The notes under the pieces: generated by a model | Databases searched by the model: none | What the model was told of the DNA's origin: nothing | Seen by the model: only the letters and a program-made list of their open reading frames with translations | Position numbers and translations under genes: made by a program | NCBI RefSeq assembly: GCF_003315795.1 | Contig: NZ_QMEY01000013.1 | Span: 62,001 to 126,000 of the forward strand | Reading direction: 5' to 3' | DNA: 64,000 nucleotides | Source: Spongiactinospora rosea | Lineage (GTDB): Bacteria; Actinomycetota; Actinomycetes; Streptosporangiales; Streptosporangiaceae | Part shown: positions 26,266-36,365 of the stretch, in pieces | Layout of the letters: each line of letters starts with the position of its first letter | Position numbering within the stretch: the stretch's first letter is position 1

Positions 26266-27786
26266 GTGAAATCAGCACACGGACCTGAAAGCGAACCCTT
26301 GCCTTTACGTGCGGCAAACGCATGCCCTCGTCTGCGCCACGGCCCGATGGTGGCCGCGATCGTCCTCGCCGGAGCGGTCATTAACTGTGCGCTGGGGCTG
26401 ACCGACCTGTATGGATTTCGGTCGGGGATATACGACATGGTGATCTTCGATCAGGGGGTTCGCGGATATGCGAACCTCACCGGGCCGCTCTCCGACGTCA
26501 AAGGCAACTGGGAGACCCCTGGCGTGCCCTTCTCCTTGCTGGGCGACCACTTCTCCCCCATATTGGCACTGATCGCACCGCTGTACCGGCTCCATGACGG
26601 CCCCGAGACGCTGATCGTCGCGCAGGCGGCGCTGTTCGCCCTGGCGGTCGTACCGCTCTGGTCCTTCACCCGCCGGGCCCTGGGGACGTCCGCCGCATAC
26701 TTCTTCGCCATCGCCTACGTCATATCGTGGCCGATCGCCGAGGCGGTGGTATTCGACTTCCATGAGTACGCGTTCGTGCCGCTGCTGACCGCGCTCGTCT
26801 TCGAGCGCATCCAAGCCGGCAAGACCGCGCACGCCCTGATATCGTCGGGCGCGCTGCTGGCGGTCAAAGAGGACATCGGGATCTTGGTGGCCGGTCTGGG
26901 CGTCGGGTTCATGCTCACGCGAGAGCATCGAAAGCCCGGGATCGTGCTGTTGTGCGGCGGTCTGTTACAGACGTTCGTCGCCACTCAGGTCGTGATCCCG
27001 GCATTCGGCGGCGGCGCCGGGCGCTATTGGTACTACTCGGGTTTGGGCGGCACTCTGCCGGACGCGGCGATCCGCATTCTGACCCATCCGGGCGACGCGT
27101 TACACGTTCTGGTGACCCCCGGCGCCAAAGTATGGACGGTGTTGTTACTCATCGGCCCGCTGTTATGCCTCCCTCTCTTCTCCCCATACGCCTTCGCCGC
27201 CCTCTCACTACTGGCGCTTCGGATGCTGGCCACCGACCAGGGCGCGGCCGGCTGGTGGGGCACCGGCTTTCACTACAATTCCGCCGTCGTCATGGCGCTC
27301 CTGTGCGCCGCCGTGGACGGCCTCGCCCGGCTTCGCCGCCGCGTCCGGCACCCGATCCTCCGATTACCCGGCCGCTACGCACCCCAGGCGCTGATGGTCG
27401 CGATGCTGGCGACAGTACCGTTCTTCCCCTTCTCGAACCTCGTCTCCCCGGCCTGGTACCGAACCCCGGCCCGCGCCCCCGCCGCCGAAGCGGCGATGGC
27501 CACGATCCCGGACGGCGTCCTCGTGGAGACCGCCAACACGCTGGGCCCGCACATCACATCGAGAACGCGCGTCGTGGCCTGGGCCGCCAAAACGGCCGCA
27601 CGACCACAGCGCGCCCCTTGGGTCCTCGCGGATCTCATCGCGAAACAACCGCATTTCCCGTCGATCGACGCTCAGGCCACGGATGTCGCCGACCTTGTCG
27701 TGCGCGGCTACCGCGAAGTGTTCTCCTCTGACGGCTACGCCGTATTGTGCGCCCCGGAGGCGTGCGTCAAACCCCACCCCCGTTGA
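26266..27786 (+). CDS. DUF2079 multi-pass membrane protein
   Basis: This protein of up to 506 residues has about 9-10 hydrophobic segments and the DUF2079 pattern: YGFRSGIYDMVIFDQGVRGY near the N-terminus, then LLGDHFSPILALIAPLYRL and VVFDFHEYAFVPLL. The family resembles GT-C-type integral membrane glycosyltransferases; Asp and His residues in the first loops (FDQ, GDHFSP) could be functional. The start is uncertain: GTG at 26266 lies 9 bases from the previous terminator without a ribosome binding site, and ATG at 26347 is possible. Codon use is visibly less GC-biased (GGATAT, TTATTA-type codons) than in neighbours, which hints at transfer. Confidence 0.82.
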   Translation: MKSAHGPESEPLPLRAANACPRLRHGPMVAAIVLAGAVINCALGLTDLYGFRSGIYDMVIFDQGVRGYANLTGPLSDVKGNWETPGVPFSLLGDHFSPILALIAPLYRLHDGPETLIVAQAALFALAVVPLWSFTRRALGTSAAYFFAIAYVISWPIAEAVVFDFHEYAFVPLLTALVFERIQAGKTAHALISSGALLAVKEDIGILVAGLGVGFMLTREHRKPGIVLLCGGLLQTFVATQVVIPAFGGGAGRYWYYSGLGGTLPDAAIRILTHPGDALHVLVTPGAKVWTVLLLIGPLLCLPLFSPYAFAALSLLALRMLATDQGAAGWWGTGFHYNSAVVMALLCAAVDGLARLRRRVRHPILRLPGRYAPQALMVAMLATVPFFPFSNLVSPAWYRTPARAPAAEAAMATIPDGVLVETANTLGPHITSRTRVVAWAAKTAARPQRAPWVLADLIAKQPHFPSIDAQATDVADLVVRGYREVFSSDGYAVLCAPEACVKPHPR

Positions 27787-27892
27787 GTCCGCACACGACA
27801 AGCCGGCGCCTCTTGTGACCGCCTGATGTCCGAAGCCTGATCACCGAGCCACCCCCCTGGCTTGCCGAACGACCAGCCGGGGGCTCCATCGG

Positions 27893-28552
27893 CTAGGGGG
27901 CGGTCGGCCTCATACCGTGTAGTTCGACCACCTGCGCGACGGCCAGCGCACACCGGTGGTACCGGAAGTCGTCCCAGGCCACGAAGACGTTGTGCCCGGC
28001 AGGCTTCGGTTCGTGCGCCACACCGGGACGGTACAGATCCGCCAGTACCCCGGCCGGCCTGACCGTGGTCACGGTGAAGAGGGCGGAGTCCCGGCGGAGC
28101 ATGGGGCACTCCGCCACGGCCTTGGGGATGCAACTCCAGCAGGTCGGGGGCGCGTTGGTACGCCCGCTGTCCGGGCCAGTGCGCTCGAACACGGTCGAGG
28201 TCACCGCCCACGGAATCAGCCCGCTATGCGGGTCCGTCGCCGTGTCACCGCAGACCTGGCAAAGCAGTCTGTCCATCGATCGCCACTGCCGCAGCGTGTT
28301 GAGCTTGCGCATCTGCGCGGGACCGCGCCGGTCCGGCCGGTCCCGGAGATCGTGGATCCGGGCACGGAGAATGCCGCCCACGCTGCCCAGCCGTCCCGCG
28401 TACGGGTCCACCCAGTCATCGGGGCGAGACGGCAGGTAGGCCAGGCGCATCCGGCCCGCGTACGGCACGAACCCGATCGGGTCGGTCACGAGTTCGTTCG
28501 CGTAGGCGATCGTGTAGGGCACGATCGTGTACCCGCTCCACCGTCCATTCAT
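27893..28552 (-). CDS. Hypothetical protein with Cys-pair (zinc-knuckle-like) motif
   Basis: I do not recognise a named family. The 219-residue soluble protein starts MNGRWSGYTIVPYTIAYANE and has a Tyr-rich N-terminal third. A possible metal site lies in the middle: RLLCQVCGDTATDP and, about 40 residues later, TCWSCIPKAVAECP. The C-terminal part is VFVAWDDFRYHRCALAVAQV. It follows the XRE/TPR regulator gene by 55 bases on the same strand, so the two are probably co-expressed. This kind of pair recurs in actinomycete accessory regions, to my recollection, without known function. Confidence 0.7.
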   Translation of the reverse strand: MNGRWSGYTIVPYTIAYANELVTDPIGFVPYAGRMRLAYLPSRPDDWVDPYAGRLGSVGGILRARIHDLRDRPDRRGPAQMRKLNTLRQWRSMDRLLCQVCGDTATDPHSGLIPWAVTSTVFERTGPDSGRTNAPPTCWSCIPKAVAECPMLRRDSALFTVTTVRPAGVLADLYRPGVAHEPKPAGHNVFVAWDDFRYHRCALAVAQVVELHGMRPTAP

Positions 28553-28607
28553 GTCACGGAACGTTACGGCGAGCCGACGGAAAGTTGTTTCCGCGTGGAA
28601 ACCGGCG

Positions 28608-29807
28608 TCAGACTAGATTCATCCGCCAGGCTAGGCCGCGAACGTCACGGCCCCCTCGACGGTCCAGTATGTCGGCGACCAGTTCCTTGATGAACGGATG
28701 GTTGTGCACCATTGACGGGGATAGCTGCTCGGCCTTCCGCAACTCACGGACGGCGTCTTCGTCCCGATCGAGCATCGCGTGAGCGCGGGCCCGTTCCAAG
28801 AGCAACATCGCCCGGCGGCTGTGGGATGGAAGTGCGCGCGGATCGACCCTGTTCGCGTGCTCAAGGGCCTGCCCCGGACGCCCCGCCTCGACCTCCAGCG
28901 TGGTACGCCACACGCCCACGTTGGCCACGCCGAAGTACTCGAAGGCATCCGGCGCATCGCCCAGCGGCTCGGCGAGTCGCGCCGCCTCGCCCACCTGGCC
29001 GGCGGCGCCGTCGCGGTCGCCGAGTACCTCGCAGGCGAGTGCGGCGCTGAGCCGGAGCATGCCGTGCACCTGGTGCGCGAAGAGATCGTCCCCGATGTGC
29101 AGCTCCACCTCGTCAGCGATCCGGGGCGTCATCAGCAGCGGCTTCGGTGTACCCGCCGAGCAGCGCGCGTGCGCACGCCCGAACGCCGCCGCACCCCGCC
29201 AGACGGGATCCCCGAGAAGTTCGGCCGCCTGCCAGCCGCGTTCGCCGCCGAGGTAGGCCAGATGCACCTCGCCCAAGCCCCGGGACATGAACGCCGCCTT
29301 GCACCCCGCTGCCAGGATCAGCATCTTCAGGGCCTCGCTTCGCACCGGCTCCAGGCTCGTCGCGATGTGGACGTACAACTCACCGATCAGGTCCGGCAAG
29401 ATCCTTATCAGCGTGGCGTCGTCGGCTCGTCTGAAGGCCATGTCCGCTTCGTGAAGCACCGTCCGCAGCACCTCAACGGGCCGCGCCGGCATGTCAGGCG
29501 GGTCATCAGGCCCCGCGTCCATCAAGACGCGTTGCAGCGGCACGAGGTTGTAGTTGGGATGATTAGGCCGAATCTCGGGTGCCGGATGACCGAGCAGGAA
29601 GTCGGCGGACACCTCAAGCGCTTCGGCGAGCGCCACGATGTCAGTGCGCTTGTCGAGCCGGGTCCTACCGTTCTCGATCTTGCTGAGCCAGCTCTTGGAC
29701 CGCCCGACCAGCCCGGCGAGCGCTTCCACGGATTTGCCTCGGGCGCGACGCGCGATACGGACATTCTCACCGATCCGCCGCACACGGTCCTCAACAGGAC
29801 TGGACAT
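28608..29807 (-). CDS. XRE-family regulator with C-terminal TPR-like helices
   Basis: This 399-residue protein has an N-terminal HTH of the Cro/CI type (GENVRIARRARGKSVEALAG, LVGRSKSWLSKIENGRT and IVALAEALEVSADFLLG) and about 300 residues of paired helices resembling tetratricopeptide repeats (LLLERARAHAMLDRDEDAVR, ELRKAEQLSPSM). Proteins of this build in actinomycetes often sense a peptide or small ligand through the TPR part and control neighbouring genes. The start is ATG at 29807. The downstream partner is the Cys-pair protein. Confidence 0.87.
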   Translation of the reverse strand: MSSPVEDRVRRIGENVRIARRARGKSVEALAGLVGRSKSWLSKIENGRTRLDKRTDIVALAEALEVSADFLLGHPAPEIRPNHPNYNLVPLQRVLMDAGPDDPPDMPARPVEVLRTVLHEADMAFRRADDATLIRILPDLIGELYVHIATSLEPVRSEALKMLILAAGCKAAFMSRGLGEVHLAYLGGERGWQAAELLGDPVWRGAAAFGRAHARCSAGTPKPLLMTPRIADEVELHIGDDLFAHQVHGMLRLSAALACEVLGDRDGAAGQVGEAARLAEPLGDAPDAFEYFGVANVGVWRTTLEVEAGRPGQALEHANRVDPRALPSHSRRAMLLLERARAHAMLDRDEDAVRELRKAEQLSPSMVHNHPFIKELVADILDRRGGRDVRGLAWRMNLV

Positions 29808-29927
29808 GGCCCTACCTTGGGGGAATTCAGTTCGGCACTGCCCAGATTACGCCTACAGCCCCGGAAGCAGGTGTGGACTTGCAGGCGGTCTTCCTAGAAT
29901 GGCTTCCAGACCCACCCGGTCGAGGCG

Positions 29928-30797
29928 TCAGGCGAGCAGGTGCAGGACCCGCTGGGCCTGGCGTTCTAGGGTGCCTGCGGGACTGCGGGCGGTGAAGGGT
30001 CCTGCGGGGCCGAGCATGAGGAGCCAGCCGAGCGCGAGCAGCCGGCGAAAGTCGTGGATGCGGCGGTGCTCCTTTTCGGTCACGTTCACGGCGGCCAGCA
30101 GGTGCTCGGTATCGAAGGTGCCGTCGAGGCGGGAGGTGTGCTCGCAGAATTCGGCGATCTCGAAGGCTCGGTCGCTGCGGCCGGAGTCTTCCCAGTCAAG
30201 GAGGCGGACCTGCCGGTCGCCATCATCCCAGAGGTAGTTGGCGTGGTTGCCGTCGGACAGGCCGAGGACGGGCGGCAGTGGATCAGAGATCAGCCGGTCG
30301 GGGGCGTTGGTGGCCAGCCACGTCGCTCCCTCCTGGAAGGCGTGGCGGACGTCGGCGTCGTGGCCGAGGTCGGGGCGCTTGTCGGCCCAGGTACGGACCT
30401 TGGCCACGGCCGCGGCGGGTCCCCAGGCGGCAGGCTCGACCGCCTCAAGGACCGGTCCTGGGATCGCCTGGTGCAGTCGCGTGAACGCGGCGGCCACGGC
30501 ATCGATTTGCGCGACGGTGGCGGGTGCGCCGCGCAGTACGTGGCCGGGCAGGCGGCTCATCACCACTGTCGGCGGGCTCACGTTGAGGTCGGCTCGTATA
30601 GGGGCGGGGGCCAGGCCGGGCGCGTGTTCGGCCAGCAGCGTCAACGCCGTCCACTCGCGTTGCGGTTCGCGTCGATCCCATGAGCGGTAGCGCTTGATGA
30701 CGACTTCGTCGCCGAATTCGAGGTCATGGGTGGTGGATTGGCCGACCGCCACTCGCGCTGCCCTTCTGCCGGTGCCCGGAAGGTTCCTCCCGGGCAT
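29928..30797 (-). CDS. APH/choline-kinase-fold phosphotransferase, atypical
   Basis: This 289-residue protein belongs to the aminoglycoside phosphotransferase/protein-kinase-like fold. The N-lobe Lys is in EVVIKRYRSWDRREPQREW, and the hinge is VVMSRLPGHVLRG. The Brenner-like loop reads LGLSDGNHANYLW, so the catalytic Asp and the metal Asn are kept, but the usual His before the Asp is Ser. The second metal motif is LLDWEDSGRSDRAFEIAEF. It probably phosphorylates a small hydroxyl compound; antibiotic resistance is only one possibility. The start is ATG at 30797 with weak upstream signals. Confidence 0.8.
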   Translation of the reverse strand: MPGRNLPGTGRRAARVAVGQSTTHDLEFGDEVVIKRYRSWDRREPQREWTALTLLAEHAPGLAPAPIRADLNVSPPTVVMSRLPGHVLRGAPATVAQIDAVAAAFTRLHQAIPGPVLEAVEPAAWGPAAAVAKVRTWADKRPDLGHDADVRHAFQEGATWLATNAPDRLISDPLPPVLGLSDGNHANYLWDDGDRQVRLLDWEDSGRSDRAFEIAEFCEHTSRLDGTFDTEHLLAAVNVTEKEHRRIHDFRRLLALGWLLMLGPAGPFTARSPAGTLERQAQRVLHLLA

Positions 30798-31307
30798 CTC
30801 GTGCCGGTCGAGGATGGTCTCCCGAGGTTATCGCGGGGACACCTTGCGAGGTGGGTCATCCTGAGTGAGCGCGGTCAGCGGTGTGCCTCTTCGTCGCGGC
30901 GCGAGGACCTGAGCAGTCTTGCCGTACGGCGGTCTGGCCTCGCGGTCTGGTCCTGCTGGGCTCTCAGCCTGGCGCGCCCCCATAGATGGCATTGGTCTGG
31001 TGGGCGAAGCAGGCGTCTCAGGAGGAGAGGTGGGGACGTGACCGGCGGGGGCGCTAGCGCCGGCTTTGGAAGGGCGTCCGAGCGGAGCGCGGCCCTTGCC
31101 GCGCGGTAGCGCGGCCCTTGCCGCGCGGTAGCGCGGCCCTTGCCGCGCGGTAGCGCGGCCCTTGCCGCGCGGTAGCGCGGCCCTTGCCGCGCGGTAGCGC
31201 GGCCCTTGCCGCGCGGTAGCGCGGCTTGAGGCGGCGCGCGGTAGCGTGGGCCATTGGGCGCGAAGCGCCATGAGCCGTTGGGCGTTGAGGTGTAGGTCAG
31301 TGGGGGG
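30798..31307. other. 510-base gene-free stretch containing palindromic repeats
   Basis: No convincing gene lies here; open frames through it give only a repeated Arg/Ala/Gly/Lys peptide created by the tandem repeats. It contains the presumed promoter of the APH-fold gene at its left end, a 12-bp palindrome GGCGCTAGCGCC at 31050-31061, and the repeat block at 31087-31243. A short hairpin-prone segment (GGCGCGAAGCGCC) lies near 31257. Confidence 0.7.
31087..31243. repeat. 22-bp palindromic tandem repeat, six perfect copies plus one degenerate
   Basis: Six identical head-to-tail units fill 31087-31218; a seventh, altered unit of 25 bases ends at 31243. Each unit is GCGCGGCCCTT followed by GCCGCGCGGTA. 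GCGCGGC and GCCGCGC are exact complements, so every unit can fold as a 7-bp hairpin with loop CCTT, or pair across units with loop GGTA. The unit length is not a multiple of three, so it is not protein coding. There are no spacers, so it is not CRISPR. It begins about 65 bases after the stop of the SAH-hydrolase-like gene when read in that gene's direction and could form its 3' structure. Confidence 0.93.
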
Positions 31308-32546
31308 TCAGGAGCCGGTGCGCCAGGAGTGGAGGTAGGTTTCCTGGTCGGGGGTGAGGGTGTCGACCTCGATTCCCGCCGCCGCGAGCTTCAGCCGGGC
31401 GACCTCCGTGTCGATCTCCGGCGGCACGTCGTACACCCCCGGCACCAGCCGGACCCGTTCGCGGGCCAGCCAGGTCACCGCCAGCGCCTGGGCCGCGAAG
31501 GACATGTCCATGACCGCCGCCGGGTGCCCCTCGGCGGCCGTCAGGTTGACCAGGCGGCCCTCCGCGAGCAGCAGCAGGCGCCGGCCGTCGGCCAGTACGT
31601 ACTCGTCCGTGTTGGGGCGGACCCCGGGATGGACCGTATCGGCCAGCTCCTCCAGGGCGCGTACGTCGATCTCGACGTCGAAATGCCCCGCGTTGGCGAG
31701 GATCGCCCCGTCCTTCATGGCCGCCAGGTGCTCAGCGCGGATCACGTCCCGGTTGCCGGTGACGGTGATGAACACGTCGCCGCGTTCGGCGGCCACCGCC
31801 ATCGGCCGGACCTCGTACCCCTGCAAGGTCGCGTCCAGCCCCTTGACCGGGTCGATCTCGGTGACGATCACCCGGGCGCCGAGCCCGCGGGCCCGTTCGG
31901 CGACGCCCCGGCCGCAGTACCCGAACCCGGCCACGACCACCGTCTTGCCCGCCAGCAGCGTGTTGGTGGCGCGCATGATGCCGTCGAGGGTGGACTGGCC
32001 GGTGCCGTACCGGTTGTCGAACATCCGCTTGGTGCGGGTGTCGTTGACCGCGACCACCGGGAAGCGCAGGGCCTCCTCGGTGGCCATCTGCCGCAGCCTG
32101 ATGATGCCGGTGGTGGTCTCCTCGCAGCCGCCGGTGACCCCGGGCAGCAGTTCGAGGCGTTCGGTGTGCAGGGTGTTGACCAGGTCGCAGCCGTCGTCCA
32201 GGACGATCTCCGGGGCGATGTCCAGCGCCTGGTTGATGTGCCGGTAGTAGGTCTCGCGATCGACCCCGGCCCGCGCGTACACGGCGACGCCGTACTCCGC
32301 CAGCGCCGCCGCCACGTCGTCCTGGGTGGAGAGCGGGTTGGACGCGGCCAGGGCGATCTCCGCCCCGCCCGCCCGCAACGCCCCCATCAGCACGGCGGTC
32401 TCGGCGGTCACGTGCAGGCAGGCGGCGATCCGCATGCCGTCGAGCGGGCGCTCGGCGGCGAAGCGTTCGCCGACCGCCCGCAGTACCGGCATGGCGCGGG
32501 CGGCCCACTCGATCCGCCGCTCGCCGGCCTCCCCGGAGATCTCCAC
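31308..32546 (-). CDS. Second S-adenosylhomocysteine hydrolase-like protein, archaeal-type
   Basis: This 412-residue homologue of adenosylhomocysteinase lacks the roughly 40-residue insert of the bacterial enzyme. Active-site blocks are ASNPLSTQDDVAAAL, LDDGCDLVNTLH, TTTGIIRLRQM and NDTRTKRMFDNRYGTGQST. Catalytic Lys and Asp are kept, but the Cys of the canonical FDNxYGC is Thr, giving the GTGQS form seen in archaeal and Thermotoga proteins. The NAD site is VVVAGFGYCGRGVAER. The C-terminus is YLHSWRTGS rather than the canonical KxDHYRY, which in the usual enzyme reaches the partner's NAD. Some archaeal enzymes of this class prefer S-inosylhomocysteine. It lies 22 bases downstream of ahcY, so it is co-transcribed. 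Confidence 0.88.
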   Translation of the reverse strand: MEISGEAGERRIEWAARAMPVLRAVGERFAAERPLDGMRIAACLHVTAETAVLMGALRAGGAEIALAASNPLSTQDDVAAALAEYGVAVYARAGVDRETYYRHINQALDIAPEIVLDDGCDLVNTLHTERLELLPGVTGGCEETTTGIIRLRQMATEEALRFPVVAVNDTRTKRMFDNRYGTGQSTLDGIMRATNTLLAGKTVVVAGFGYCGRGVAERARGLGARVIVTEIDPVKGLDATLQGYEVRPMAVAAERGDVFITVTGNRDVIRAEHLAAMKDGAILANAGHFDVEIDVRALEELADTVHPGVRPNTDEYVLADGRRLLLLAEGRLVNLTAAEGHPAAVMDMSFAAQALAVTWLARERVRLVPGVYDVPPEIDTEVARLKLAAAGIEVDTLTPDQETYLHSWRTGS

Positions 32547-32568
32547 TGCGCACCGACCGCCGGATGAC

Positions 32569-33999
<1,431 letters not shown>

Positions 34000-34097
34000 G
34001 TCATTCCCCTCTGGCTGATGTCGTCGTCAGCGAGTTTATGGGCCCGGTACGCCCCAGCGCACGCCGAGAGGGCTGATCCTGACATAGGATTGTAAGA

Positions 34098-34457
34098 ATG
34101 CGGATCACGGAGGCCGCCAAGCGGCTCGGCATGTCGCCCCGGATGCTGCGCTACCGGGAGGCGCTGGGGCTGTTGCCCCCGGTCCGTGGGCAGGGCTCGC
34201 ACCGCCGGTTCGGGGAGGAGGAGCTGGCCGCCGTCGCGCACGCGATCGAGCTGGAGCGGCGCTTCGACGCCTCACCGGCCGAGCTGTCCTTCGCGCTGCG
34301 GGTGCTCACCGAGCCGGGCGTCGCGCACGCCGTACGCGAACTGGGCCTGCGCATCGGCCGCATCCAGGCCCCGCGCCGGGCACTCGACTTCGAGAAGGAG
34401 AAGGCGCTGCGGCTGCTGCGCGGCCGACCGGTGCTTGATCGTCGCTCGAAAGAGTGA
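34098..34457 (+). CDS. MerR-family regulator
   Basis: This 119-residue protein has a MerR winged helix: MRITEAAKRLGMSPRMLRYR, EALGLLPPVRGQGSHRRFGE. A helical C-terminal part follows (LDFEKEKALRLLRGRPV). It has no Cys-rich effector site, so metal sensing is unlikely. ATG at 34098 lies seven bases after TAGGAT (34085-34090), so the mRNA may be leaderless. It is divergent from ahcY, which makes it a candidate regulator of the methyl cycle; this is position-based inference. Confidence 0.85.
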   Translation: MRITEAAKRLGMSPRMLRYREALGLLPPVRGQGSHRRFGEEELAAVAHAIELERRFDASPAELSFALRVLTEPGVAHAVRELGLRIGRIQAPRRALDFEKEKALRLLRGRPVLDRRSKE

Positions 34458-34492
34458 CGACAGGCCGGGACGGCACGACCACAATTCCTGGC

Positions 34493-35683
34493 ATGTCGCT
34501 CACCAGCAAAATCGACAGTGCCGAGGAAGCCCTGTCGAAAATCGATCTCGGCAGAGTCGTCCGGTCTCCGCTGCTCGACGTGGCCATAGGCGTCGCTCTG
34601 ACCGTATGGGGCCTCATTCCGACCTCGATGCCCCCGATCCGGTACGGGGTGGACCACAGCCCCGGCATGGTGGTGCTGAGCGGCCTGTTGCTGGCCACCG
34701 CGCCCCAAATGGTGCGGCGGCGATTCCGCGTCCCGGTGCTCGTCCTGACCTATCTGGGCGCCGGCGTTCTGGCGCTGAGCGGCGTGAGGCTCGCCGAGAT
34801 ACCCTTGCCGGTCTATGTCTCCGGAGTCATCTCGACCTACACGCTGCTCGTGATGCTGCCCCGCCGGCTGCGGTGGGCGGGCGCGGTCGCCGTCGTCGTG
34901 GGCGGGCTGACGGCCGCCCTCGGCATCGGCGGCGGCAGGGGCGGCGCGTTCGCGATCGTCGCCGTGACCGTCGCCGCGCTGACCCTGCTGGCCGACCTGC
35001 GCGGCAGCCGCAGCGAGCTGAACCTGTTCCGGGCCGACCGGCTGGACCAGGTCAGGGAGCGGGCGGCGATGGCCGAGCGGGCCAGGATCGCCAGGGAGAT
35101 GCACGACGTCGTGGCCCACTCCGTCTCGATGATCGCGGTACGCGCCGAGACCGCGCCCTTCACGCTCGCCGAGGAGGGCGACGAACTGGGCGAGGCGACC
35201 AAGCGCGAGTTCGCCGACATCGCCGGCAACGCCCGCGACGCGCTCGCCGAGATGCGCAGGCTGGTCGGCGTACTCCGGGCGGACATCCCCGACGCCGCGG
35301 AGACCGCGCCCCAGCCCGGACTCGCCCAACTGCCCGAGCTGATCGAGCAGCACCCCGGTGACGTGGACCTGGACGTGGTGGGCGAGGAGCGCGAGCTGCC
35401 CCAGGCGGTGGACGTCAGCGCCTTCCGCATCGTGCAGGAGTCACTGAACAACGCCCGCGTCCACGCCCCCGGCGCACGGGTCTCCATCGAACTGGCGTAC
35501 CGCCCCACCCTGCTGGCCATACGCGTCGCCGACAACGGCCCCGCCGAGGCGGCCGAGGACACCGAAGGCGGCCACGGACTGATCGGCATGCGCGAACGCG
35601 CGCTCGCCCTCGGCGGATGGTTCACCGCCGGCCCCGGCCCACACGGAGGCTTCCTCGTCCAGGCCGGACTGCCGACCGAATGA
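34493..35683 (+). CDS. Two-component sensor histidine kinase (NarL/DesK type)
   Basis: This roughly 396-residue membrane kinase has four or five N-terminal hydrophobic segments (LLDVAIGVALTVWGLIPTSM, then SGLLLATAPQM and VAVVVGGLTAALGIG). The dimerisation domain follows with phosphoacceptor His in ARIAREMHDVVAHSVSMIAV, then the ATPase domain (FRIVQESLNNARVHAPGA, VADNGPAEAAED, GGHGLIGMRERALALGG). The start is unclear: ATG 34493 or GTG 34454, the latter overlapping the merR stop by four bases. It overlaps the response regulator by ATGA, so they form one operon. Confidence 0.9.
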   Translation: MSLTSKIDSAEEALSKIDLGRVVRSPLLDVAIGVALTVWGLIPTSMPPIRYGVDHSPGMVVLSGLLLATAPQMVRRRFRVPVLVLTYLGAGVLALSGVRLAEIPLPVYVSGVISTYTLLVMLPRRLRWAGAVAVVVGGLTAALGIGGGRGGAFAIVAVTVAALTLLADLRGSRSELNLFRADRLDQVRERAAMAERARIAREMHDVVAHSVSMIAVRAETAPFTLAEEGDELGEATKREFADIAGNARDALAEMRRLVGVLRADIPDAAETAPQPGLAQLPELIEQHPGDVDLDVVGEERELPQAVDVSAFRIVQESLNNARVHAPGARVSIELAYRPTLLAIRVADNGPAEAAEDTEGGHGLIGMRERALALGGWFTAGPGPHGGFLVQAGLPTE

Positions 35684-36339
35684 CCACCGTCTCCGTACTG
35701 ATCGCCGATGACCAGCCGGTGGTGTTGCGCGGCTTCGCGGCGGTGATCGCCGCTCAGCCGGGCCTCACCGTTGTGGGCACCGCCGCCGACGGGGTCCAGG
35801 CCGTACGGCTGGCCGAGCGGACCCGCCCCGATGTCGCCCTGCTGGACATCCGGATGCCCAGGATGAACGGCATCGAGGCGGCCCGCCGGATCATCGAGGC
35901 CCATGACACCAAGGTCATCATGATCACGACTTTCGACCTCGACGACTACGTCTACGACGCGCTCTCCGCGGGGGCGAGCGGGTTCCTGCTGAAGGACGTG
36001 CGGTCGGGTGACCTGGCCGAGTCGGTGCGGATCGTGGCCAGGGGCGAGGCGCTGCTGGCCCCGAAGGTCACCCGGCGGCTGATCGCGACGTTCGCCGCGC
36101 GGCGGCCGGCCGTACCGGAGACACCGGGGCTGACGCCGCGCGAGGGCGAGGTGCTGCGGATGATCGCCAGGGGCCTGTCGAACGCGGAGATCGCCGCCGA
36201 GCTGGTGGTCTCCGAGCACACGGTGAAGACGCACGTGGCCCGGCTGCTCACCAAGCTCGGCCTGCGCGACCGCACCCAGGCGGTCGTCCACGCGTACGAG
36301 ACGGGGCTGGTCACCCCGCACCGGGCACCGGGGCGGTAG
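35680..36339 (+). CDS. NarL/LuxR-family response regulator
   Basis: This 219-residue response regulator has a receiver domain with acidic pair Asp10/Asp11, phosphoacceptor Asp56 in DVALLDIRMPRMNG and Lys105 in GFLLKDVRSG. The C-terminal LuxR-type HTH is LTPREGEVLRMIARGLSNAE, then IAAELVVSEHTVKTHVARLL. It is the cognate partner of the upstream kinase through the ATGA overlap at 35680. The signal is unknown. Confidence 0.94.
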   Translation: MTTVSVLIADDQPVVLRGFAAVIAAQPGLTVVGTAADGVQAVRLAERTRPDVALLDIRMPRMNGIEAARRIIEAHDTKVIMITTFDLDDYVYDALSAGASGFLLKDVRSGDLAESVRIVARGEALLAPKVTRRLIATFAARRPAVPETPGLTPREGEVLRMIARGLSNAEIAAELVVSEHTVKTHVARLLTKLGLRDRTQAVVHAYETGLVTPHRAPGR

Positions 36340-36365
36340 CGGCGGAGCCCCTGAGCGTTACCGGA

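Noticed and set aside
29928..30797. Confident antibiotic-resistance call for the APH-fold gene
   Set aside because: The catalytic loop is atypical and such proteins often act on unrelated metabolites, so resistance is not supported.
31087..31243. CRISPR array
   Set aside because: Repeats are directly adjacent with no spacers, and no cas genes are nearby.
31054..31254. Open frames across the 22-bp repeat block giving a repeated peptide
   Set aside because: The 22-base unit is open in all frames simply by composition; there is no ribosome binding site, and the peptide changes frame with each unit.
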